Positions 51,246 to 61,108 of a DNA stretch of 64,000 nucleotides are shown here, in pieces; the first letter of the stretch is position 1, and each line of letters opens with the position of its first letter. The DNA comes from Bryum argenteum (taxonomy: Eukaryota; Streptophyta; Bryopsida; Bryales; Bryaceae), in NCBI GenBank assembly GCA_037043015.1, contig CM073322.1:29186864-29250863 (forward strand). Reading direction: 5' to 3'. Position numbers and translations under genes: made by a program. The notes under the pieces were generated by a model. The model saw nothing but the letters and a program-made list of their open reading frames with translations. It was not told the origin of the DNA and did not search any database.

Positions 51246-54200
51246 TCAGTATTCAATGTAGGTTGGGCGAAAGAGGGGACCAGACCGGCTGTTCACCTGG
51301 CGTTGCTGCACCCGGGGTTGAGCATCGGCAAGAGGAAGAGGTCCAGAGCGGTTACCTCCGGGGCGGCCCTTGGCTTGCGCATCGGCCAGTGACAGGGCCA
51401 TGGCCAACATGATCTGCTCCTCGAAGCTGTCCGGCACCAGGATCTTGTCATTGTTGGCACCACTGCTTTCGCCATTCACTACTGCCACCTCCGGTGCTTC
51501 CCAGGGCAACTCCGATGCCGACGGTACGCTACTCGAAAAGCTGGTGCCCACTTCCACTTGCACTGAGCTGTGATCTCCAAGCCACGTATTCATCGACGAG
51601 CCTTTGTACTCCTCCTGCGTTGAGCTCACCCAGTTGGCGAGCTTCTCCGATGCTCGGCTTGAATTCTCTGCATCCGACGTTGATGGCATTCCCTGCAAGT
51701 CACCTCTTTGAGATGACGCCGCCGCCGCAGGGCTCTGCCTTCGTGATCCATTGCCGGTATTGTTGGTTTCCTCGACTAGGATTGCACTAGAGCTCTGTTG
51801 GCGAGGTGGCGATAGAAGTCTTTGAAGAGTTGTGTCTCCCCCGACCACCTGCCGCTCTGCCAATGCAGCGATTGCACCTGCTAAGCCCCCTGCTCCCATG
51901 CCTTGTCGACCCGAATGCTGATCACACGGTTCCAATTCTATTCCTGGTGGGAGTTGTGGAGGAGCTGGGGCGATTTCATAGTCTGCCTCCGACCCAAGGT
52001 TGATTCCAAAGAACTCAGACGGCCGAGATCGAACTTCTTCTACTTCTGAAGCTTGGTCCTGAATCACCAAACCTTATGCTCATTCACAAGGTATATTTGA
52101 ACAAAAGAGTTCTTCTCACGTACTGATGCGTTTGTCGGACTTTCCAATCTGGCTTGGGTAACTAGAGTAGCAGTCCTAAAGCCAACTTAGGCTCGAATGC
52201 CCACATAAAATGACTTTGTCACCATCTACTCTTAGATCAACAATCCTCAGTGAATTTACACTCTCTTCGCACTGAAACAAGCCTCATAAACCCAACGAAG
52301 CGGACCAGATGGTGCTGGACTAACCTGAATAGAAAGCCATATTGCCTCCATGACCATGATATGCTCAAGATCAACAATGTCCTCCTCATCTCTAACATAA
52401 CCACATCATCATGTCAGGTCTCAACGTGGTCAGCTTTCGTAAAGTGCCATCACCACAACAACCCTGTTCGAATACTCATAGCTATGCCCAAACTCCTCAG
52501 CCAATGCCGTCTAAAGTGCAGTCATGTTTACAAACAAAGTGAGAGTAACATCTTAGTATCCAAATTTCATGGCGATCCGTGAGGGTAAGTTCTCACACCT
52601 GGGCCGTCCTCTGATTGCACCCGGTGGGGCCTGAGGAACTGGGAAACCGGGTTCAGTCGGGTTTATTGAAGATGGAACCGGTCTAACTGCAAGTGCTGAT
52701 TGTTGAGGTGGTGTAGCAGCATCAAACCCCCCCACTCTCTGATAGTCTCCATCGACCCAGAATGAAGAAGAGTCGATTCTTTCGAGAGGGGCAGACGTTG
52801 TCAGAGCCTGGTCAAAGCAGTGAACAATGTAACAGCTCAGTCAGGATTTCACGATCCGTAGTCAGGATTTCACGATCCGTATACAGAAACATTCACCATT
52901 TTGTAAAGTCCAAACATGTTATAAAGAAACATTAGTGACACAGATTCTCAAGAATGAACAAAGCTCAGAGTTTTGACGTCGAATGATAACTGAGAAACCC
53001 TCACCTGTGATGCACGATCAGCACTACCCCGACCGGAACGCCAATTCAATCCATCAATCTCACCAAGGAAGTGATTCTGGATGGGTTGAACTCGAGGTGG
53101 CTGTACTCTTACACGACCTGCACGAATATCTTCTTCTCTGCGCTGCTTACGCTCTTCGTCGTCCTGTTGCTCCTGGTTACGCATGCGAATTTTGGCCTCT
53201 ATGACCTTCTGCTCCTCCTGTACATCGACAGAAGCATATGCTTTCAGAATAGTCTCCATGAACCCTGGCGGTACAGTAAGTAACGCAGTTCCTGCCTTGA
53301 GTAAGAAATCGGTATACAGTGAAGATTCCTACCGCCTGCTCCATGCCCTTCTCCTCCATTGTCTTGGCTCCTCGGAACTCAACCGCATAATTAGGAGTCT
53401 TACAAAATGGGCATCTGTACAGAGGAACAACACTTTAACGACAAATACTTTCGTGCTGAATTAATAAATCGACTCTGGAGCGGCAGTCACAACTGGAATC
53501 AAAGTAAATCAAAGCGAACGTCACTCACTGTGTTGGCCGAGCTGTATGTGGAGATTTCATCTGGAGGAAACACTCTGCAACCGAATTGCTTTCATTCGTT
53601 AGAATGGATTGGACTGGCAGTATATTGCTTCTAACGCAAGGTCCGACATAAAGTCATTTCCTGCTCAAAGAACACAGCCACCTAAAATCTACATTATTGC
53701 CTGAGCACACAGACCCAATTAGTGTTCCCTGGAGCAATTATTGCCCACGACGGAACTTCTGCGTTCACAAAGCCCTAAAACTTCCCATAAACTTCATCTC
53801 AAGCTTGTCCTCCTGCAAAAGTATTGTCGAAGTTGCCGACTGTCTCATATTTCAGCTATAGGTAGGCAAAAATGCATACTGGTTGGCCAGGTTTACATTA
53901 AAACTCACCAGTACATATTCCCTTCGTGCAACACTTGGATCTGTTCAAGCTTGGATAATGCTGCCAATTGAACCCACCGACAACCCTGTTAGTTCGACTC
54001 TCAAGAAAACATAAACCTTTCCGAGTTTTGAGTCCAATGGAAGGTAGATTTGTTGAAAGAGCTTTATGTAATCATGGAATTCTTGTAACTAAAAAGTCAG
54101 ATCGGGGATTTCCTCGTGAAGCAAGACGCACCAAGAAGCAAATAGGACATTCTTCAAGATCGGTAGCAGGCTCCTCTGCACCAGGATAACAGGGAGCGAG

Positions 54201-54323
54201 CTTGGCCTCGATGATGAGACGGCGAAGCTTTCGTTGATCCACATCGCGGTGGGGGTATAAACCCTGAGGACGAGTAAAGCGCTCGTCAATGACTGGGCGC
54301 CGACGGGTTATTTTATTTCCCAT
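51246..54323 (-). CDS. DA2: RING-type E3 ubiquitin ligase, DA2/SIP5-like
   Basis: Eight exons join in frame to 1674 nt and 557 residues: 54323-54132, 53960-53909, 53574-53529, 53414-53333, 53217-53005, 52807-52599, 52391-52325, 52058-51246. The N-terminus reads [20 protein letters not shown] then GLYPHRDVD and KLAPCYPG, as in plant DA2/GW2-related ligases that limit organ size. The RING spans exons 1-4: [23 protein letters not shown] and [18 protein letters not shown]. This is the unusual C5HC2-like pattern lacking the central His. After it come a charged helix ([20 protein letters not shown]), [16 protein letters not shown], a Ser/Pro-rich disordered part with [11 protein letters not shown], and [21 protein letters not shown] near the end. 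It has three very small exons (52, 46 and 67 nt). The symbol is given by similarity; it may be a DA2-like paralogue. Confidence 0.92.
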
Positions 54324-54346
54324 GGCCTTCACTTCACTTCAGTCAC

Positions 54347-55071
54347 CTGCCTCTTCCATATGATCACCTTCTCCGTGCACACATATTCATCTGAATCACA
54401 ATCTCATACCTAGACCATATACCAACAACCAATTATTAAAATATACCTCAACAACAATGAAGCTAAAAAACAACCTCTTTCAAGAGATTCGATAGCCAAG
54501 CTTACAATAACCTCGCCTCCAATCATTGCGATTGAGCTAATACTATCACTGTAAACGATAGCACCCTAACTCGTGAGTATTATAGTTGATGAAACATACG
54601 AAATCAGTTCATCCAGAAGCGAATGGCTGAAGAGACCGAAGTAACCGACCCTGCACAACTAAGGTTCTGCTTTTTACGAAAATCGGTAATAAACTGCCAG
54701 ACAATAGATCACCGACATTCTGGATACGAGAATGATGTTTGCACAACACGCAATACCAAAGCCCAGAATTTTCCAAAACTATTTACAATAAAACTGAATA
54801 CTCTGCCAAGTTTTCCTTGCGGGCAAAAAAACAGCTAACGCGAGCGAAGGTATTGGTGCTGCTACATGAGAAAAAGAATAACAAGACATCGTCGAAATAG
54901 CTACCTCTTCACAGGCCAAGGTTTTGTTCAGTTGCCGAATCAGAGAAAACGAGCAAGGGAAGCAATCCACCGTAATCGGAAGACATTTAGGGTTTACCCA
55001 CCGACCAGCAATCAAGCATTCGACAAGAACCTCTCTTGAGAAAGAGCAAACAACCCTAAGTAAGGTCTCAC
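54347..55071 (-). other. Probable 5' UTR intron of the RING ligase gene
   Basis: A GATTGCAG|GTGAGACC donor follows 55072, and a GAGGCAG acceptor precedes 54346, just ahead of the ATG at 54323. This suggests a non-coding first exon upstream of about 55072 and a leader intron of about 725 bp. Open frames across this region (for example 54779-55219, minus) show no family resemblance and are ignored. Confidence 0.5.
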
Positions 55072-55072
55072 C

Positions 55073-55700
55073 TGCAATCCGGCCTGCAACAATTGCTTCT
55101 ACCCGCTCCTCCCTGTCATTCAATACTCTCAACTGGGGGAGTACTAGTCGTCGGTTCCGACAAACGACGAGAGACCCGCATGAAGTGCAGGAAAGAGGGG
55201 TGGTGCGCTTTCGAGGCAAGTCAAAAGAGACGAAAGTGGCGGATTGTGCGGCACGTTACGAACAAAATGGTGGCAACTGAAAGCTGAGCCAGCCCAGTCG
55301 GGAAAGGGGGGGGGGGGCTGGAATGCAACGAAACGTGTGAGACCGCTGCCTGCTGCCTGCATGCTGCTGATGCACGAGAATGCGGCGCCAGAAAAATCGG
55401 ACGACGCTGGTGGGATCGATACCTGGTCCGTCTGTTCGTCCGGCTCTCGTCCGTCGAGTGGGGCGGGATTGGACGATTGCTGATGCAGGTGGACTTGTTG
55501 TTGTTGTTGTTTGTTTATGGCTCGGCCATGGTCGGTTCCATGCCCATGAGGGCAACGGAGGCTGGAAAGCTATGGTGGCTGCGGGGAGCTTTTAGAGCCC
55601 ACATGGCTTCACAATGGCTGCCGCCTTCCTTGTTGCCTCCACATCACATTCTTGACGAGCAGTTGCCCACCACTTTGGAGTTTGGACCCTCTTGCATTCA
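55073..55700. other. Promoter/leader region of the RING ligase gene
   Basis: This is GC-richer than the flanking DNA and contains a run of 12 G residues at 55306-55317. It probably includes the transcription start of the RING ligase gene, which reads leftward. No coding gene is supported. Confidence 0.4.
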
Positions 55701-55822
55701 CACTTTTCATTTCAAACTAACTCAACACTTTTCATTTCAAACTAACTCAACACTTTTCATTTCAAACTAACTCACACTTTTTATTTCAAACTAACTCGCA
55801 CTATACATGACAAACTAACTCA
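55700..55822. repeat. 25-bp tandem repeat
   Basis: About five copies of a 25-bp unit, CACTTTTCATTTCAAACTAA plus CTCAA, are arranged head to tail. The first three are almost identical, and the last two are diverged (TTTTTATTTC and ATACATGAC variants). Confidence 0.9.
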
Positions 55823-56098
55823 TTTTGCCATTATGTCATTTACACGCATTGTATTGCCACTATGGTTAGTACAAACAAATATTTTTATCGTGTGCCTATG
55901 GGCCCTTGGAAGGAGGAGGGCCATTGCATAATAGCAAAATGTATATAATCCACCTCCCTTGCCTACTTAAATTTAACTATCTCTCCTAATCTTGTTGTGT
56001 CATGAAAATATCTTCTTTATTGGATTTTGGTTTGTCAAACACCTTCTTAGGCTTCTTTTGTCACCTTCTTAGACTTCTTATGTCATCGCCTCTAATTG

Positions 56099-56364
56099 GT
56101 GACATAGACTGCTTGTTTTAATTGCGCTTCTAATGACATCAGATTGAATATTATACTAATTATTAATTTAAAAAATACTAATTTAGTAGGCTATAGTATG
56201 CTTATTATAATAAATCTAAAAAATTGTGACAAATATAATCATTTCGTTTGATGTCATTAAAAGCACAATTAGTACAGGCACTATGTGTCACCACAAACGT
56301 CACCTATAGTGCGGTTTTCTACTAGTGTATGGTCACCTATAGTGCGGTTTTCTACTAGTGTATG
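56099..56364. mobile_element. CACTA-like terminus with inverted arms
   Basis: Inverted arms of 43 bp lie at 56099-56141 and 56249-56291 (GTGACATAGACTGC against GTGACACATAGTGCC, then ATTGCGCTTCTAATGACATC against ATTGTGCTTTTAATGACATC). They enclose about 107 bp of AT-rich DNA. Directly right, a 33-bp unit is duplicated exactly (56299-56331, 56332-56364); each ends TTTTCTACTAGTGTATG. In reverse this gives CACTAGTAGAAAACC, which resembles CACTA (En/Spm) ends. No transposase is present. Confidence 0.55.
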
Positions 56365-57059
56365 GCTATAGCTACAACGATGATGTAAGGCATACCTTAA
56401 AGAAGGGAAAGAAAAAAGAATGGTGGAAGGAAATAACCTGTCAGGTGGTGCACTCTTAAGCATAGTGATCGTGGGTGCCACTGAATACCTCTAATTTCTC
56501 CAAAGGTTTGCAAGCAACGACGCTACCTGCACCACTTCTTCTTCGTAGAAGCTCACTGCTTGTAGCAGTTCAACTTGAGAAAAGAGAGACGCAAGCACCT
56601 ACGAGATACGTTAAAGTTGATATTTTGTTTTGTAGAGCAACAATCATGGCGTCGATTATGTTGTTGCTAGTATTGACCGAGGTTGTAGTCACCAATTAAA
56701 ATGCGAAGGTCATGGGTATTGATAGTCGTTCAATTAATGACTGGATGTAGGAAGCGATTTCTCTCCTCCTCGTAGCCGGAGTCGCCTGTCAAGTACAAGC
56801 TTCTTGTTTGGCAGCGGACGCTAATTGACAGACTCACTACCGTAGCTTCTACGAGATTGTGGCACTTAAATAATTAGTTAGTTCATAAAACAAAAATCTT
56901 GAATTTGAAACCAATAAAAACCAAAATTTATCAAAATTATATGTAATTAAATTTCGTCAAATTTGAAATCTTTATGTTTCATAACTCAATATCTTAGAAA
57001 TTTTAGGCAATAAAACTAAAAAGCAATAGACTTCCGAAACACAGTGATGAAATCTATAT

Positions 57060-57107
57060 GTAAAAAAAATAAAAAAAATAAAAAAAATAATAAATAAATA
57101 AATAAAA
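57060..57107. repeat. A-rich microsatellite
   Basis: TA followed by A7-8 is repeated three times, then AAAT/AAAT units. It is a simple-sequence tract. Confidence 0.85.
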
Positions 57108-58754
57108 TCACAATGCAAATTATAGGGTGTCACTTTAGTACACCATTTCAGAACACCTATATTTACAGCATCAAAATTCATAACTCAATGAAGAAAAATT
57201 CAAAAATGATGATTCCACTTGCTCTATCTTTCCACATACACAAATATTTGCTTACACTACTAACAAAACATCCCGTAGATACCCCATCCCCAAAACTAAG
57301 CCATCATTGAACACCGTACCATAACACAACGGCGCCCACAATAGCAACGAGATAGATTCAAACAAAGAGGGCCTACGAGGGTTGACCCCACACGCCATAC
57401 ACTCTCAAAAAGAGCCACCCTACGAGAGTCTCTATGGACCAACATTTGAAATCATATGATGCTCATGGGGCTATCATTTGCGTTGAATTTATGGGGGGCA
57501 TGGCATGGATGGTACAATGTGAGAGTACTGAGGGCCATGACAAAATGCAAATATCCTGGGAGTTTGCTTTATCTGCTCATTGTACTTGCAAGTGGTGCAC
57601 TGTTTGTTGTCACTGATTGCTTGCCACTTGTTGTTTCAGTTCCGTGTCCATGAGGGCATGTGTCCAACAACCACATTGCTAACATACCACCAAAACACTC
57701 AAACAATAAGCATCATTCTTAGTTTATTTTATTTTGTCTTATTTCATGTTACGGTTTTTGGGCTCGTTTATTCTCTGTTACTGTTCATAATCATATGGTA
57801 CGCCCACACGGAGTTGTGTTGTTATATGTGATGGAGAGTGCTCGATAATGGCTCAAACTTCGGAATGGGAAATTTGATTTGAAGTTAGCAATTTTTATTC
57901 ATGGGCAAAGTAAGTGGAAGATACTGTACTTGCATGGTCATTTTGGCAGAAATTATGTCCTATTTTTTGGTGCTGAAAATCTTGAATTTTTTTAAAAAAT
58001 AGAAAAGAATTATTTGTACTGAAAATAACCAGAATCACGAGGAAAATAGGTTTTCCGACTTCTGTAACGGAAATGTAGTAAATTCGGTACTGTAGTATCG
58101 CACATACGGTAGTCAAAGTGAATTTTTCATTTTGAGACTCTTCCATTGTCTGCTATGAGTTTTTGAAGATGAATTGTTGGGTGTTTTTAAAAACAATATC
58201 TTGATTTGGCACCTTATAATGTTCTTGTTTGATCGGATTTCTTCAAAAGGCTTCCCCTTGTGCATTCCTCGGTAATCACTTGTTTGAGTACATGCTATTG
58301 TTGTGGGAAGAAGACTAGTGCTCCATTTACTGGTACCCCTCAGTTTAGGAGCACTCTCTCTCATATGAGTTTTGTAGGGGAATTTTCATAAAGGGGAAGA
58401 CTTTTGTGAAACATTTCCCAGATAAGGGAACAATCTCAATATATTTGCAAAGAGGGGAGAGAAAAACATCTCACTATCGCCTCAAAAGCATGAAGGAGAA
58501 GCTACATATTAGCTTCAATCTGCTAAGATGCCAATCTTCTTCCTGTTAGCTTGAAATTCTTTAATAGCGATGGGAAAAAAAATGAAATATAATTCTATTC
58601 CCCTATTTGCAAAGTAAAGGATTTTAGCGTTTAGGGTTTAGGGAGATCGTGGACATCCTCTTAGAATTAGAAGTTTTATGATTCGTAATCGTACTCTCAC
58701 ATTACTAAGCTTTATATTTCTTATCTTGTTGAACGTAATTGGAAAATGAGTATA

Positions 58755-59746
58755 CTAACCCCTAAACGCCCGAGCCTATTTTTAGTAGAAAAGCACATTT
58801 CCATAGAAATCGTCATAGATGAAAATCAAGAGAAGCTATTAAGATCTCAACCGTACAAACTTGTAATAGACTTAATCGAAGATCATGTGGACCAAAATTT
58901 GAGTCATGAGGCCTTATAGATCACGAGATTGTAACATATTAATAATCAAAAACAAACTGCAAAATTTCATCATTTTCACTTTGAGGTGGAAATGCTACCA
59001 ATATACCTATTGCAATGAAAAGAATCACCAACTAGAAAGATGTTCACCTTCATCTTATTAAGTCCTTTACCCAACAAAAATTCATCAAAAAAATTTCTTG
59101 GCTCAAATAAAAGCCATGCAATGGTAAAAACTACCGAACATTTTACAAACGAAAAATAGTCCAAAACTAGAACCTTTGCATTCAATTTCATGCCTTATCT
59201 TCAAAACATCTTCGATCTTGTTAAGTTTACTACCACTTAGACTAGACTCTAATTGGAGGCCATCCCAAAAAATTAAGTTGAAATCTAACGGTGGATGAGG
59301 GAGATATAGCTCCTCAAATATCATCCATTTTCTCACATTTTTTCTGTTGACAAAACATCATTGCAAATCCAATAGCAAAATCATTTGGATCAAAAAACTT
59401 CTCACTACAAAGTTGTTAAGAATCACCTTAAGATCATGACCATGAAAAAAAAAAAAAAATCATGAAAAACTATTTTTAATTTCACATAATTGGCTTGCAA
59501 TGATAATACATGCCCCATGCTTGGAAACCCAAAAACAAGAGCTGTCTTCACTAAAGTGCATTCCATTAATTCATACTTTATTGTATGGGCTTGCAAATTT
59601 TACAACACAAACTAGACTTGATTTGGAACCTAACCCAAGTGATTTCATCCAGAACGGACCTCGGATGAAGAAGATATGGCTCTTCAAAGTTTCTGGATGT
59701 ACATCCACAATGTCGTTTTTCGACATCGTGGGCGTTTAAGGGCTAA
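58755..59746. mobile_element. Dispersed repeat copy D with terminal inverted repeats
   Basis: The best-preserved copy of the family begins CTAACCCCTAAACGCCC and ends in the inverse of TTAGCCCTTAAACGCCC (14 of 17 identical), spanning about 992 bp. Internal blocks match copies A-C: ACTAGAACCTTTGCATTCAA near 59163, TGCCTTATCTTCAAAACATC near 59191, and ATATGGCTCTTCAAAGTTTC near 59673. Just inside the right end, GTCGTTTTTCGAC can form a small hairpin. It has no protein-coding frame; it is probably a non-autonomous DNA transposon. Confidence 0.6.
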
Positions 59747-61108
59747 ACATTGGTTGGTTGACATTCAAATGTAAACGGAATGAAAAATAATTCTTGAAGC
59801 ACATTAGAAAGAAAGGATTCATATAAGCAAGCTTAGTATCGACTTAGTAGCATAAATGACATCGCACATGGACAAGTTGGTTTGGCACATATTGAAGAAG
59901 GTAGGTTACTACACAAAATCATGTAGAGAGGGATGCTTATTGAAAAATAAGCAGGTTCAATTATACCGCAAGTTTGGAAGCAATATGACCATGTGTGTGC
60001 TACCAATACAATAGTCGATTTAGGTAAGGGACAACATTTATGTGGTGCAAAGTATGCACTCTCTATCTCTCTGAATTATTGACAAATATGGAACCTTTTG
60101 AATAAAGTAACCCAAACCTGTATTTTCATCGCGTATGATGCTTAAAAAACTTAACTGTATCTCGATTCAAGCAAACTTGAACCGTCTGCAATCGTCTGCA
60201 ATAGGGAGATATTTTCGTGATGCGAACATTGAGTCTGCACTCCACAGCATGCTACAGTAGTCAGCTGAGAACCCTATTTACATTGAGGCTTTAAGATCGG
60301 CAGACAAATATCTGCAAGAAGTCAACACAAATGTATACCAATGAACAACGTTTTGAAAGTCAACTTAAAAGTGGTATCCACAGGCAATGTGCTACGCGTT
60401 GGCTACCAAGTATGGAAAAAAACCCAAATTAGACAGAGCTGCAGACAATGCGGACAAAACTAGACCCTCCATTCAGACGTCGACCGCGGTCACGCAAAGC
60501 ATGATGGAAAAGGCAATAAATCCACCCTCCACAACCTTACTTATGTCGTCTAGCCGGACATGGTCAATGGAGAGCATTGCAGACTAAGACAAAAACGTAT
60601 AAGTATATGCGATGTGCGTTAAAGGTAAACTGGATCGACCACTTCTAAAGAGGATGTCCACGATCTCAAGAATACGAGCCAACGAGGAAATGGCCAGTAG
60701 GCATAAGTTATATCGGAATGATCGTGAAGATCATCAATGCACCCTACCGCATTCAAACCTCAATGAAGCTCAGAAAGAGCTGTACAGAAATGGCCACTGT
60801 CCTGGAACGATTACTGCCAACATCGGTATTCGCATGTTGTCCTTCGTATGCTTCGATCTCCAGCATAACTTGGATAGTTGGACTTGTGCAGATCTATAAC
60901 CTTGCCCGCATAAGAAGCTCCTTCGTAAAAGCTTGCCCATTAACTTTGCGTCACTGCCAATTAGATTGGTTGGTTATCACCAGGGTGCTGTGAAGTACAT
61001 ATCGGATTAAGCAATTTTTTTCTACTGCTACAGTAGCACATACACCAAGAAGTTTGAATGATTGAAGATCTGTAACTCAACAGAGAGAGACATTACCGCT
61101 TCTGCCTT

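Larger units (their letters stand above)
55823..61108. other. AT-rich, repeat-rich interval
   Basis: No intact gene was found. It holds a CACTA-like terminus with inverted arms (56099-56364), an A-rich (TAAAAAAA/AAAT)n tract at 57060-57107, and dispersed repeat copy D (58755-59746). From about 60200 to 61108 composition is more balanced and small frames occur (60387-60587, 60612-60899, plus strand) without recognisable domains. The part next to 61109 is the likely 3' UTR of the vacuolar sorting receptor. Confidence 0.5.

Noticed and set aside
54779..55219. 146-codon minus-strand frame upstream of the RING gene
   Set aside because: It spans the likely leader intron and its donor, shows no domain, and has no homologue that I recognise.
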